In this document: positions 47,045 through 59,079 of the stretch, piece by piece
How positions within the stretch are numbered: position 1 is the stretch's first letter
Layout of the letters: every line of letters begins with the position of its first letter
Assembly: GCF_036373705.1 (NCBI RefSeq)
Contig: NC_089863.1
Span: forward strand, 4,716,357 to 4,780,356
Length of the DNA: 64,000 nt
Source of the DNA: Amia ocellicauda
Lineage: Eukaryota; Chordata; Actinopteri; Amiiformes; Amiidae
Direction of reading: 5' to 3'
Made by a program: the position numbers and the translations under genes
The notes under the pieces: model-generated
What the model was told of the DNA's origin: nothing
The model's input: the letters and a program-made list of their open reading frames with translations, nothing else
Database searches by the model: none

Positions 47045-47290
47045 CTTATTTCTTAAAGGGGTCATGAACTGAGAAATCAAAATTCCCTTGATCTTTTGAC
47101 ATATAAGAGGTAATTGTATTATAAAACCATCCTGTAAGTTTCAGAACTCAAAACTTTATTGTTAGTCTAAAAACAGCTTATATTGAAGCCAATCTGCAAA
47201 AACGACAGGATTTGGAATGTCCCACTTTATTACGTAATAGTGTGGCTAAACCCCGCCTCCGCAGAAGATCAACGCCTGCTTCTACATTAC
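47045..47290. repeat. Probable DNA-transposon-derived repeat
   Basis: The stretch ggggtcatgaactgagaaat to ccccgcctccgcagaag has the look of a non-autonomous fish DNA element next to the Tc1 remnant. I cannot name it or find both ends. Confidence 0.3.
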
Positions 47291-47299
47291 TGCCTGCTT

Positions 47300-47990
47300 A
47301 GCCCCGCCCACTGAATAACGCATATAGTAGGTAAATAACGAGAGATAATAGTTCTTGCATAGTTTGAGCTGTGCTTTGGTCATTGTCCTGTTGTATCAGG
47401 AAATTGGCTCCAATCAAGCGCCGTCCACAGGGTATGGCATGGCGTTGCAAAATGGAGTGATAGCCTTCCTTCTTCAAGATCCCCTTTACCCTGTACAAAT
47501 CTCCTACTCCCACCACCAAAGCACCCCCAGACCATCACATTGCCTCCACCATGCTGCACAGATGGCGTCAGCACTCCCCCAGCATCTTTTCATTTGGTCT
47601 CATCTCACGAGTGTTCTTCTTTGTGATCTGAACACCTCAAATTAGATTAGTCTGTCCATAACACTTTTTTCCAATCTTCCTCTGTCCAGTGTCTGTGTTC
47701 TTTTGCCCATCTTAATCTTTTCTTTTTATTGGCCAGTCTGAGATCCTGGAGTCGCCTCTTCACTGTTGACGGTGAGACTGGTGTTCTGTTGGGACTATTT
47801 AATGAAGCTGCCAGCTGAGGACCTGTGAGGCGTCTGTTTCTCAAACTAGACACTCTAATGTATTTGTCCTCTTGCTCAGTTGTGCACCGGGGCCTCCCAC
47901 TCCTATTAAAATTCTGGTTAGAGCCAGTTTGCGCTGTTCTGTGAAGGGAGATCTTCAGTTTCTTGGCAATTTCTGGCATGGAGATAGGGG
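47300..47990 (-). mobile_element. Tc1/mariner transposase remnant
   Basis: Minus-strand frames give Tc1 transposase parts in order: a paired-type HTH (RTAQTGSNQNFNRSGRPRCT, RRLTGPQLAASLN), RLRWAKEHRHWTEEDWKKVL then WTD (first catalytic Asp region), HGGGNVMVWGCFG, and GANFLIQQDND. Stops and frame changes after the WTD mean no full transposase is encoded. Inverted terminal repeats were not found. It abuts a DIRS-type fragment at its 5' side. Confidence 0.85.
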
Positions 47991-47994
47991 CGGC

Positions 47995-48400
47995 GGCTGA
48001 GCTGCTGGTGACTGGGACATAGTGCGCTGGCTGAGCATCTTGAAGTGCAGTACCTTGGGGTGGCGGTTCAGGCATCTCAGATCCAAGATGGGGCAGAAAC
48101 CGGCGTCTTTCTAGGGCACCAGGAAGTCTGGGCAATAGAATCCCTTGTGCTTCCCCAGAGGGGGCACTTCGCAGATCACGCTCTTTTGCAGAAGAGCTTT
48201 GATTTGTACGCGCAGAGCAGCGCCGCACAGTGCAGTGGGTCCCTCACTTGCGTCCACAGCAGCCCTCGGCAGGTCTGGAACTGTAGGGAGTAGCCAGCTG
48301 TTTTCCCTCTGGACCAGGAGTCCTGGGTGCAGTGGTGCTGACTGCAGAGCTGCTGGGGGGTGTAGGGGTGGGCCAGAGACTGCTGGGGGGCACGGTTTTT
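47995..48400 (-). mobile_element. DIRS-type retrotransposon fossil, reverse-transcriptase fragment
   Basis: On the minus strand short stretches recall the DIRS-group reverse transcriptase, such as GYSLQFQT, KHKGFYCPDFLVP and PILDLRCLN. Only this short part is present; the fragment is broken and lacks the recombinase and ends. Family assignment rests on these motifs alone. Confidence 0.55.
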
Positions 48401-48407
48401 GCCCCTC

Positions 48408-48409
<2 letters not shown>

Positions 48410-48442
<33 letters not shown>

Positions 48443-48545
48443 GTAGTAGTAGTAGTAGTAGTAGTAGTATTATTATTATTATTTCTTGGCAGACACCCTT
48501 ATCCAGGGTGACTTACAACATAAGTGCAAAACAAAGTGCAAAAAT
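48410..48545 (-). repeat. ATT/AGT microsatellite with SINE or L2 tail
   Basis: ttattattatt... then agtagtagt, followed by ttcttggcagacacccttat and ccagggtgacttaca, the reverse of the L2-like SINE tail seen at 4400. The microsatellite is probably grown from the SINE's own tail. Confidence 0.7.
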
Positions 48546-48968
48546 ACAGTTCTTGTTTGCCGCTGTGGACCGCAGCAGGCCTGGGGGGCGCTGCCTGCCA
48601 GTGATGCGAGGACGAAGGTCGGCAGGGGGCCTGCTGTCTCGCTGAGCTGGGGGCGCAGTGCGGGGGTAAGCTTTAACGGAGGGGCCAAATGTGAACCCAG
48701 GGGATATGGGCGTGTCCATCAAGTGGGCCCTGTGCACATCCAGGACCCACCTCTCCGGGGAGTGACCTCTAGGGCGTGACAGTCATGAGCAGGTGAGCCG
48801 CTGGCCCTATCTCCTGGAGAGGCAATGGGGTCTCAGAGCTCACGGGGGCTCTCAGCCAGCTTGGCGATGTAGAGGCCAGCAGGCTCTCAGTGTTGCTCAG
48901 GCGAGCCGTCTGGGCTCCAGGCGTGTAGGCCCTCCTGAGGAGGTCCTCACTGTCCCTGCACTGCTTGT

Positions 48969-49274
48969 GAGCCCTGGTCCTGGAGAGCCCCAATCCATTT
49001 GATCTTACAGGTCACCCTCAATCACAAATTTCTAAACACTGGGAACACATGTGAGTAATTAATCAATTAAGCAAGTCAACCCAGGGACCTCTGCCCTCAG
49101 GAGGCTGCAGGTATTCAGATAATTGCTCCACTAGTTTCTAAAGGACTGAATTTAAACCACCTGCTTCACTGATCAGACTGAAATACTTCCAGGTGTTTTA
49201 AATTGGTGATACGAGAGAGACCTGTGCAACCTGCTGGATAGGGGCTCTCCTGGACCAGGGCTGGACTCCCCTGA
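48969..49274. mobile_element. Palindromic MITE, gagccctggtcctggagagc family
   Basis: Left gagccctggtcctggagagcc and right ggctctcctggaccagggct are inverted copies; inner ttaattaagcaag type sequence. A relative of the element at 55346-55529. Confidence 0.6.
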
Positions 49275-49624
49275 TAGACATAATGGCAACAATATGTACA
49301 TGTTGTAATATGTATATACATCACGCGTGTAGAGCTGAGCACACAGAAGCGATGAGGCTCTCCGTGTGGCGTTGAAAAGGCACAGAGGGCGTTGTTCCCC
49401 AGTGCCGTGTGCTTGAGCTGGGGCAGGAGCCGGGCCCAGTGACGGACAGCAGGGGCCAATCATTCAGTGTTTCTGGGGTGAAGGTCATTTCCCAGCAGCC
49501 TCTGGGGGAACGGTTTGGAATTGAAAGGTAACAGATGACAATAGCGGTATTGAATGGAAATTTCTTCAGAAACGCAAGACTGGAGTCCAATTAAAATTTG
49601 TTTTTTTTAAACAATCGTTCATTA

Positions 49625-51110
49625 AAACGTTAAAAGATCTTGGACTCGGGCTCCAGCAGGGGGAGATAGCCGTCCCCGGAGGTGGGTCCCATCATGGGAT
49701 CCTGAGCTCCCCCAGATCTTGTATTTGCCAGTTCTTGAAGGCTTCCTCCTTGCCCCTCTGGTGGACCTCCAGATTGACATAGTCCCTAACTAGGACCATG
49801 CCCCTCCACGCGATGATGACTGGGTCCAGCTCCTGCTTGTTAAACAGACAGATGTTCCGTCCCTCCCACAGGGCCTGTTTCACTGCGCAGACGACACGCC
49901 ACCAGCACCTCAGGGTTGTGGATGTAAGTCCCCTGGCTGGACCATAAAGGATCTGCGGGGCGGTCGCCCGCACAAGAACGGCAAACCTGTGGAGGAACGG
50001 AGAAAACAGGAGCCAGACCCTGCAGGCGGAGGGGCAATCCCTAAAGATATGAGCCTCCGTCTCCTTCCCTAGGCAACCCTTGTAGGGGCAGATGTCATAA
50101 GGAGCTATGCCCCTTCTGTGCATGAACACTCGGGTGGGGAAACATCGACTCACAGCCAGTCAGGAGACATCTTTCTGCGTATTTGTGAGGCAAACGTGCA
50201 TAGCGTTAGCCCAGATAAACCAGCAGGTTTCGGGAGGGAAATCTTCTATCCGGCTGGTCTCCTGGGTAGATCTCATCAGACTACAGATGGTCTTATAATC
50301 CCAGGAGGCCAGCACGACTTTATGGAGGCCTACTTCGAGCGCAAAGGCTCGGAGAGCCCTGTAGAACGGCGGGGGATCCCATGAGTGTGGCCTGGTGTTA
50401 TCCATGGCGCAGAGGCTGAATGGTCTTGACCACATATGCCAGCCCCTGTGCCTTTATAAGCCGCACAACGTCCGGGACCCCCCTGCCTCCATCCAGGGTA
50501 CCCTTCACCATCTGCACTCTTTTCAGCCTCTCCATTTTGCTCCCCCAGACAAACCGAAATATAATTCTGGTCACTAGTTTTGCGATGATCTTGTCTGGGG
50601 GGAAGATCATTCCTACGTAGAGGAGTATCGGGAAGAGGATGGCCTTTACGACCAGCACCTTACCAGCCATTGTCAAGGTCCTTGTGCTCCAGCCATGGAT
50701 CTTCCTTTGGACATTAGATAAGGCCTCCTCCCAGCTCCGGGTGCCCGTGTTGGTCCCGTCGATCGTGATCCCCAGAACCTTGATGGACGGCTTCACAGGG
50801 AACACGGTCGGCGGGCCCCGGCCGACAGGCCATGCGTCGTCCATATAACCCAGGGCTTTCAGTTGCTCTCCGCCGGAACCCGGGAGATGGAAACCTGTCA
50901 CCCGGACGTCCCGGTGGATCGCCTGCATGAACGTCTCCAGACAGAGGATGTACAGCAGGGCCGACAGGGGACAACCCTGTCGGACCCCCGACCTGACCGG
51001 AAATGGTTCGGTCAGGTGGCGGTTCACGAGGACCCTGCTGCTTAGGCCGCTGTAGATGATCTTCACCGACTTCCTTAGGCCAAGAGCGAGACCCTTTTTT
51101 TTTTTTTAAC
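49625..51110 (-). mobile_element. Tx1-clade LINE, 3' half
   Basis: The minus strand encodes the second half of a Tx1-like reverse transcriptase: PFPVRSGVRQGCPLSALLY, then GYMDDAWP (a changed YADD box region), the thumb, and the zf-RVT block CPYKGCLGKETEAHIFRDC, ending LGELRIP like the spacer copy at 14544. Frames shift near 50450 and the catalytic YADD is altered (YMDDA), so it is dead. The fragment starts (5') at about 51110 next to a T13 run on the plus strand, and ends in an AT-rich 3' tail at 49580-49630. Confidence 0.85.
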
Positions 51111-51114
51111 TAGC

Positions 51115-54100
51115 GCAAATATGTATTATTCGTTCATTTCAAAGCATTGGCTTTGTTATCACATACAATTTTTAGAACTAGTTTTTCACTCAATTCCCAT
51201 ATACAATAATACAATACACCATAGTAGCATTATTCAGTGGGTATCCACTTACATCACATTGAAACATCACATATCATTTCACATTTCAGTCACACATGCA
51301 AACAGCACAATTCTTTCAATCCAGTAGTCACTCTATTAAACTATGGAAAGGATAGTTCATGAAATGCCCATAGTCCCACCAGACTCTGTATCCTTCAATT
51401 GCGCTTAGATTTAAAAGAGGTTGGAGTTGTATGACTATTCATGTTTCTTTTCAATCTATTTCCATATTGTTTCTTCAGGCCTTTCTCCAACTTTTCCTGA
51501 AAGATAAAATTATATTATTTTCAGCACCTGAAATCAATCAGAAATGCATTGTTAATGCTCTGTCCGTCTATTCCTGGACATCGCCACCCTCCTGTTGTCA
51601 ATTGGAATCAGCAGAGTTAGTTAGTTTATCACTTTCACAATATTATGGTAAGCATCGTATGCTTCCACCATCCCCCTCCCTCCTGTCCGTCCACACACAC
51701 TGACATCAGTGGCCATGAGGATGGGTTATGGGCCGCAGCACTTAGAGCGGAGGCCAGTGTGAGAGGGGAGACTATGCACTGATGTGTCATGGCATGTGAG
51801 TAGGGAACCTGTGGACTAAATGTGAGGGAAATTCATTGTTGCTGGTTCCTGTGAAGACAGATAATAGTAGTTATTTTTCTATTCATCTGTATCAACATCA
51901 GTATTATTAGCATTAGTAATGTAACTATTCTCGATTTCCCAGGACATTACTGTCGGTTGACAATGTTGCTTGGTTTGTAGTAGTACATCTGTATTTAGTT
52001 ACAAGGCAGCTCTCTTATCTCTCTCAGTGGGGAGCTGACCTCACAGACACTTTCACTGCCCCAACCCCCCCCCCCCCTTTTTTTTTGTTTTTTTTGTTTG
52101 TTTGTTTGGGGGGGGGTGAATCCCTTCCTGATTAATAGGGTATTTCTGTTTGGGAAAGCAGTATTTCCATTCAGTTTCAAGACTTTAGATTTTAAACTAT
52201 ATCTCATTCAATGATTTATTTATTTTACATTAAGTTATACCTTAAGTAACTTCCTTATTTTCCCTCATATTCCATTCAATCGCCATCAAAACTCTTGTGC
52301 TGAAAGTGGCAGCACATTTCTTTCACACATACCAAACTCCCTTTTTACAGCTTCCCAAGCCTCATCAACTTTTAAACCCCTTGTCAACTTCCTCAAACCT
52401 TCATCAACATCGCTCAGACCCTCTGAAAACATCACTCTGTATCCTAATAGCTGTTCTTTCTCCTTTTCCTAATTTCTTACTAGACAATTCAAGTTATATT
52501 TATTGACATGTATTATTACTATTTATACACATATTTTGCTCCATTATTTGAGTTAATAAATTCAGATATTTTCCAAATAAAATATATTTTTAGAAAATAA
52601 GCATTTTAATTTATTTCAATAATGATTCCCAGATACCTCAGGAAAACTAATTTTCAAAACATTTGTTCAGTCAATGATTTCACCAATGGAAGAGCCTGCT
52701 TGGGCACTAAGACTGTCCGCCTGCGCGGCTCATGTATGTCTTTATTGTGTCACTTCCTCCTATTGAAGTCCAATCTACACCGGTACAGGTTCAGAAGAAC
52801 TGTTCCCAAAGCCAGATTGAACTGATCAATAGTTCATTTCTTACCTACACCTTGTATTTAGGGATCTTATATCTGGGGATTTCAAAAACTCTTCATTGTG
52901 GAACTCACAGCTACCAAATGACCACACCTTTAATTTCCTGCAGTATCTGGTTATCCATGTATTCATATCTTCACCAAATTTCACTGTTTCCTCAGATTCC
53001 CATTTCAAAAATTAGCTCTAATTCAATTTTCAACATTTAATTTTTTATTTCTGGTTCGTAAAACTCATTCTAATAGTATTTTTATGTTTTATTTTCTCCT
53101 TCAAAATTACGCAATACTAATTTTAGCTCACTTATTCAATGATCATAATTTATATTTCTATAGTATCCTTAAAATTCTTACCCTTTGACTAATTCACTCA
53201 TCTTAAATCCAAGGTCTAATTTTAACTTTTATTTCAGGTATTTTATGCAATGCACCAATAACCAAATATTTTCTAAAATAAGACTATAATATGTCACTAT
53301 ACTGTTTACATTCTCCTGCTATGGGTTTTACATCAGGCTGTCACTCAGGGCTGCACCAGAGAGCTGCTCCTGTGGATTCCAGCCTTTAGTTTTCCTTTAA
53401 TTTGACTTTACAGAATTTGTCCATAATATGATTTTTAACAAACAAATTCTTGTTCTTCTGAGTCTTAGAGGACACCATTACTATTTATTTACTTTATTAT
53501 TATTATTATTAATCTATGTATTTAGTGTATATTTTTTGTATTACTTTAACATTATTCTTATAATAGAATGTATTATTCATTTATTATTTCTGATGCTTTA
53601 TGCACTCTGTATATAGTTAATGTCTAAATCCTCATTAATCTGTTGTTAAAACATCAATAACTGCGTAATTGTAAATATAATTCTGAAATTATTGGTTACT
53701 TCCCTTCTCAGTCTTATTCTGGACTATGCACAATATTAAAAATACAAAGCATACAAAACAGACATTTACCTTACATAACCTTCAGACTATTATGTTTATA
53801 TATATGTACATAAACACACAAAGCACATACAGATTGAAATCCAAAGATAATTCAGATATTAGATTAGTGGTGTGTTTTGTTGACCCTGCAGTGTCTCAAA
53901 CAGCCCTTAGCATTTATTTATTTATTATATTGTTATTATTAAAAATCAGATGTAAAATAATCTTTGAATTACACTACTTTGGGGTTTTCTTGATCTATTA
54001 TGATCAATTTCTTCTCTAAATTCGTATTATTCAGACAAAGAATTATAGAAACTTTGTCGGTTTTTTATCTTGCCTTTACCATTTTAAGTTTAACATTTTA

Positions 54101-54516
54101 AACTTGTAGGAATTCACATACAGACACGTATTTTAACGCCATTATGCCAATCCTATCTTTGCCAACAATGGGGCTATATCGCTGGACTTTATGTACCTCA
54201 GGTTCTGTCTGACTGCCACTGTCTCAGCTTACAAGGTTTTCCTTGCTTAACCTGGGGCTCAGCAGGCCTCGTCGTACCTTTCGGTTCCCTTGGTATCTCT
54301 ACCCCGCAGATCTGTCTTACCTGGAGTTCACCCTACTGTGAACCTCCGCTGTATTGTCAACCTTTCTATTTGTTTTACCTCTGCCTCTCCACAGGTTCTC
54401 TTTAAATTACAATCTGAGAGCCTCACACAATCCCGAGATAAAATCTAAATATACAGGGTGGTCATTTTTAAAGATACTCAACCATATTTTGGTCCCGGGA
54501 GTGGAGGCAAGTTCAG
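51115..54516. other. Long AT-rich stretch, no gene recognised
   Basis: About 3.4 kb, strongly AT-rich, with only short frames. The part just below 54516 is the leader of the LTR element; how far that element extends cannot be told because I recognise no capsid, polymerase or envelope coding region. Short T and G runs at 52060-52120. Confidence 0.5.
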
Positions 54517-54534
54517 ATCCTGTTCGTGACGCCA
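54517..54534 (-). other. Primer-binding site of an LTR element, tRNA-Ser type
   Basis: Three bases inside the LTR edge the minus strand reads TGGCGTCACGAACAGGAT, complementary to the 3' end plus CCA of a tRNA-Ser (CGA-type) as I remember that sequence. Position and length are right for a retroviral primer site. Confidence 0.7.
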
Positions 54535-54537
54535 AGT

Positions 54538-55107
54538 TGTAGAACCGAGTCGGAAATAAGTGGAGAAGTCGCGGAGATAAAGCAAACAGAACTTTAATCG
54601 AGCCGCTCGGAAGCCCCACGTCAGAAATAATTCCTTCAGTGAGACTTAATGTTTACAAACATGAGTACAACTTTATAGGAAAAATGACGTAACATCTTAT
54701 GGCCGTTCATCCAATCGGAAGATACAGGTTTACGATCTGTCCTCCCGTGAAGAGGTGATGGATACAAAAAGCAGATGTCCGTCTTTGATGTGCACTAGGA
54801 AGATGCGATCCCACGCTGGTCATTTACCTAGTGTCAATCGCTCATTAACAGAAACATTCCTGCTATCTTGAGAAACAATTAAGTTATAAACAAATTCACA
54901 GCAGACATCTGTAGACTATTTCAGCACTGTGTAATCTTTCATTACTGACAGGAGATTCTAACAAACCAACCTTGTTGACCCTTTACTTGTCCTGCTAAAT
55001 CTAATCTGCTCAGTCTGTATACAAACTACTTCTAATGCTAGTATTAATATAAAACATTACATAATTATCACAAAACACTTTCTTCAACATCCTATACAGA
55101 GTCTTCA
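54538..55107 (-). mobile_element. LTR (5' LTR by the adjoining primer site) of an endogenous-retrovirus-like fossil
   Basis: 570 bp with TG...CA ends on the minus strand (TGAAGACTCTGTATAGG ... CGGTTCTACA). It is followed inward by the tRNA-Ser primer site, so it is the upstream LTR of an element running toward lower coordinates. The partner LTR is not found in the window and no coding region is recognised, so the element is incomplete. A near-identical LTR lies at 60635-61206 in the opposite orientation; the high similarity suggests a fairly recent activity of the family. Confidence 0.8.
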
Positions 55108-55199
55108 AGCAGCACCACAGTAACCCCGGCCTCACCTGCTCCTCCCGCACCATTTCATGTGCTTAGTTAGATTTTATTTATTTTAATATTATTTATATT

Positions 55200-55273
55200 A
55201 CATTTTAGGGGCCCTTTGATATTCTGGGGCCATAGGCGACCACCTAGTTCGCCTGTACGTCAGGCCGGCCCTG
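55200..55273. mobile_element. hAT-type element end
   Basis: Reading on the minus strand, cagggccggcctgacgtaca... with ggtggtcgcctatggcccca is the usual end of a hAT group found in fish. Only this end is seen. Confidence 0.5.
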
Positions 55274-55345
55274 GCTGTAGTAGCAGAAGTACCAGGACCA
55301 TTATGTTCAGTGTGAGGTGCTGCTAAGAGTGAATACTGTTTATGG

Positions 55346-55529
55346 CAGGGGTGGCTAACCCTGGTCCTGGAGAGCCTCAGGGTCTACAGGTTTCTGTTCT
55401 ATCCAGAGTGTTAACAGCTTAATTGAACCAATTGTGGGTCTTAATTAGGCAACATGTCCCTGTGTTGAAGGGATCCATTGATTGATGATTTAGAGAGACC
55501 TGGAAAACCTGCAGGATTGGCCACCCCTG
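55346..55529. mobile_element. Palindromic hAT-like MITE, short
   Basis: caggggtggctaaccctggt at the left, inverted as attggccacccctg at the right, with flanks gtttatgg and gtttagca (6 of 8). Same family style as 48969-49274. Confidence 0.7.
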
Positions 55530-55534
55530 GTTTA

Positions 55535-57030
55535 GCATATATAATATGTATTTTCCCGATTGCTCTTATAATTCTTATGCCAAAAGAATGAATATATAAG
55601 AATATACTCCACCAGTGTTACACGCCCAGCCTCACACTGTGTTTGGAATCAAGAGATGTTTTAACAGCAACTGCCAGTGTAAAGTACACTGGCATTAAAA
55701 TAACATGGGATACCCTATAGATGTAGTTAATTTCTAGGAATTGTAATTTGTTTCCTGAATGTGCCCCCCCAATACATTTAGCTGTGTGTGTCCAGTGTGA
55801 CTCTGGGCTTATTCTAAAATATAAACTTTGATAAAAAAATCACACACCCCTGCTGACCGTCCTTCATTTGAAGGGAACTTGTACAGAGATTGAGACCCCG
55901 ATTCCCAGGAGCCCCTCTCCTCCTGCATCAAACAAGAGGGCGGCGCAGTCAGGTATATAGGGGGCACTACAACTAGAACTGTTAGATCACAGAGTAACCA
56001 AATCACAGACTGTCAACTCTAACACACAATGATAATAAGACAAATAGAAAGCTGCAATACCCACCAGAACAGTCTTTAAATAAGATGTAAAGAATTAAGT
56101 TGAAGATAATCTACATTTACATAACATGATCTATCAAAATATGAGATGTATTAAAAATTGGCAAATTAAAAACAATTCAATATTGCATCATCAATAATCG
56201 ATCAGGGAGACAGAGGCAGGAAATACGAGGACAGCAGCAGCCGGCTTCACTCTGCAATCATACGAGACCACACACAAACAGGTCAGCTGCCCGGCCGTGA
56301 AGGTGTTCAACAAAACACCTTATGACAGAAACAGCGATAAGAAACGTTGTTTTCCACAAATCCCTTGAGCAGAGCAGCAATTAAACGCATGATCTCACTA
56401 CCACCAGCCCCGTTACCATACAGTTCACACACAGCATCAATTCTCTCACTTCCTTTACTTAAACTTCCATGAGACGCAGCCACTCTCTGCAACACGGCAT
56501 GAACAGGGTGTCCCACGAGTCTGGACTCATAGGGGGACATTATTCATTCATATTTCACATCTTTACACCTGACGTCACTCACTGTGTGCCTGCTGACTGG
56601 GCATCTCGTACATGAACTCTGCACATGCACACACTGTTGAGCAGAATACAAATCCGGTGTTGCAATGAAACATTCAATTTAAAAGGGTGAAACTCCCGAT
56701 TTATAGAGTCCCTGATATCATTATCCACGGAGCCCAATTACACCACATGATACATGTGTACAAATATGACCTCCACATCAAATACATGTGTGTACATGTA
56801 TAAAAATCATCACCATCATCAGTAAGACACTGTATTGTGCACAACTCAAAACTCTCACATCACCAATGCAGGCAAAACACTGCACTGCACACTAAAACAT
56901 CCAAGATCAATGCATCATATTTTACAAGAGATGCAGACAGAACAAGACTAACTCTCGTCCATCCAATAAGTCTTCCTCTGAGCATCATAGAGCTCAGAAC
57001 GTGTGTATAGAGATGGAGAGAGAGAGAGAG
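55535..57030. other. Intergenic stretch, nothing recognised
   Basis: About 1.5 kb without supported genes. Frames here are short and lack family features. Confidence 0.5.
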
Positions 57031-57041
57031 AGATGTATGTA

Positions 57042-57119
57042 CAGTTCTGGAAAAAATTAAGAGACCACTTAACATTGATTTCTGAACTTAGAGTGGTCTC
57101 TTAATTGTTTCCAGAGCTG
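57042..57119. mobile_element. 78-bp Tc1/mariner MITE
   Basis: cagttctggaaaaaattaag then agaccact is mirrored by agtggtctcttaattgtttc then cagagctg. Flanked by TA on both sides (57040-57041 and 57120-57121), the Tc1 target. Almost only the two inverted ends remain. Confidence 0.85.
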
Positions 57120-57448
57120 TATGTGTGAGAGTGGGGGGTAGATCCAGCACTGCCGGGGCTCTTAGACATGTTTAAGGAACACAATGGCAGGCTTGTGGGG
57201 AAATAAGTGCCCTTTATTTGAACGGGGAACAAACCAAAGAAAACACAGAAGACTCGAGAAAAAACCTAACCATAAACTACACATTTTAATACGTTACTCT
57301 CTAAACACAACTAATAATGAACACAAACACAAGACAATCCAGAATCCGTATTCCTTTATCCAATGAGCAGAGTTCTGTACTGTTCATTCTCAACACTCCT
57401 GTCTTCTCACTCACACTGCGTCTTCTCAACACATCGCTCCCTGCATTA

Positions 57449-58381
57449 TCAGTGCAGCCCTAGATTCTCTCCAGCTCTAATGCATTTGTGTACTTTAAGG
57501 CTGCATGCATGACGGAAACTCTTCCCACACTGGGAGCAGAAGGATGGTCTCTCCACCGTGTGAATGCACTGGTGAGACCTAAGATGTGCAGCCCGAGAGA
57601 AACTCTTCCCACACATGGTGCAGCTATATGGTTTCTCTCCCATGTGAATGCGCTGGTGACATTTCAGTTCTCCTGCCTGCCTGAAGCTCTTCCCACACAC
57701 GGTGCAGCTGTATGGTTTCTCTCCTGTGTGAATGCGCTGGTGAGTTGTCAGACTTGTTGCACGGGTGAAGCTCTTCCCACACAGGCTGCAGCAGTGCACT
57801 CTTTTCCCTGTAGGAATGCACTGGTGTTTCTTTAAGCTTGCAGAGTTCCTGTATGTTTTCTCACACTGGGGGCAGCAATGGCAGCCCCGATGTTTCCTAG
57901 CTGTGTTTGAGGGGGGACAGTCAGAGCTGGAGGGTCCAGGACGCAGCTGTCTGTCCTGTGAAGACGAGCTCTCACCCCTCACTGCACTGTAACTGCCTCC
58001 ACTGAGCCCCGTCCTCAAGGCACCAGAGTCAGCGTCACACAGCGCATCTACCGGAAGCTGCGGCTCCAGTTTACAGAGGCCTCCTGTAATATTGTCTATT
58101 CTAAGATCACAGGGTTCCTCTTCCACAGCCGTATGCATTTCCCACTGCAGCTCACTGTCCTCTGTCTTAATGTGGACAGACGCCACACTGGGCACACACT
58201 GTGTACTGGCAGAGTCTGACTCAGCACCAGCTGCACTGGCTCCACACTCAGATCCCAGTGCCCCGAGTCCCTGTGTTAAACCCACAGTGTGCGGCTCCCT
58301 TTCCCCAGAGTCGGGGAGAGCGCTGGCCTCTACAGCTCCTGGGCAGATCAGAACAGCATCCAGGCAGTGTGTACAATGTGT
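57449..58381 (-). CDS. C2H2 zinc-finger protein, last exon
   Basis: The minus-strand frame ends at TGA 57449 and is open to beyond 58381, where a good acceptor (ttgtgtttagtacag) puts the exon start. About 180 residues of acidic, Ser-rich sequence (VHIKTEDSELQWEMH, EEEPCDL) precede five fingers. Fingers 2-4 are canonical C-x2-C-x12-H-x3-H with TGEKPY-type linkers; finger 1 (HQCIP) and finger 5 (HKCIR) have lost the last His. The VKTED/IKTE motif is typical of fish multi-finger genes. DNA binding in the nucleus is expected; targets unknown. Upstream exons are not placed. Confidence 0.8.
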   Translation of the reverse strand, partial: THCTHCLDAVLICPGAVEASALPDSGEREPHTVGLTQGLGALGSECGASAAGAESDSASTQCVPSVASVHIKTEDSELQWEMHTAVEEEPCDLRIDNITGGLCKLEPQLPVDALCDADSGALRTGLSGGSYSAVRGESSSSQDRQLRPGPSSSDCPPSNTARKHRGCHCCPQCEKTYRNSASLKKHQCIPTGKRVHCCSLCGKSFTRATSLTTHQRIHTGEKPYSCTVCGKSFRQAGELKCHQRIHMGEKPYSCTMCGKSFSRAAHLRSHQCIHTVERPSFCSQCGKSFRHACSLKVHKCIRAGENLGLH

Positions 58382-58389
58382 CTGTACTA

Positions 58390-59075
58390 AACACAACCAA
58401 GTTACACAAGTAACTCCACAAGCAAACAGGCACAAGTGTAGAAGCGATGCGGGCCGTTCGCAGTGCAGATGTTCAGCAACAACAGGGCTGTGATGTGAAA
58501 GCACTCATAACTCTTTCAAACATCTACACACATGAGAGCGACAGAGCCGAGGGAGATCCGAAATTCTGGAATGCAGCGCTGATGGCAATTTCATGGATGT
58601 GTCTGTGACTACAAGGATACAAAATCAACTGAACAATGACAATCATCATCCTACACAACTACCAACAGTACTGGAATAAAACACATCCCATCCACTCCAT
58701 GATACTGTCGGTCCAAGAGCCAGTTTAAGCATATTACAGATTACAGAAGAAACTACAAAGCTCAAAAAGAGGACAGTGGACATTGAAAAGGCACTGTAAT
58801 AAAGCATAGTAGGAATATGGATAATAGTGGCAATACTTTAATAGTAGGATAGTTTTTATACAACAAAAAAAAAATCTAGACAAAGTGGCATTCAGCACTT
58901 AAAATACTAAACTATTGTTGTTGCTTCTTTACAATAATTAAAAACTATCAAATACATTCATGTTTACAGTGATAAATATGTGCACGTGGCAGCTATAAAT
59001 CACATTTTTAAATGTGAATATATACAATAAATAAATAAGCTTAAACAAATTAAAATTTAGCAAATGTAGGAGCGT
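58390..59075. other. Intergenic/intronic stretch upstream of the zinc-finger exon
   Basis: May hold earlier exons of the zinc-finger gene, but none can be supported. AT-rich from 58780 on. Confidence 0.4.
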
Positions 59076-59079
59076 AAGG

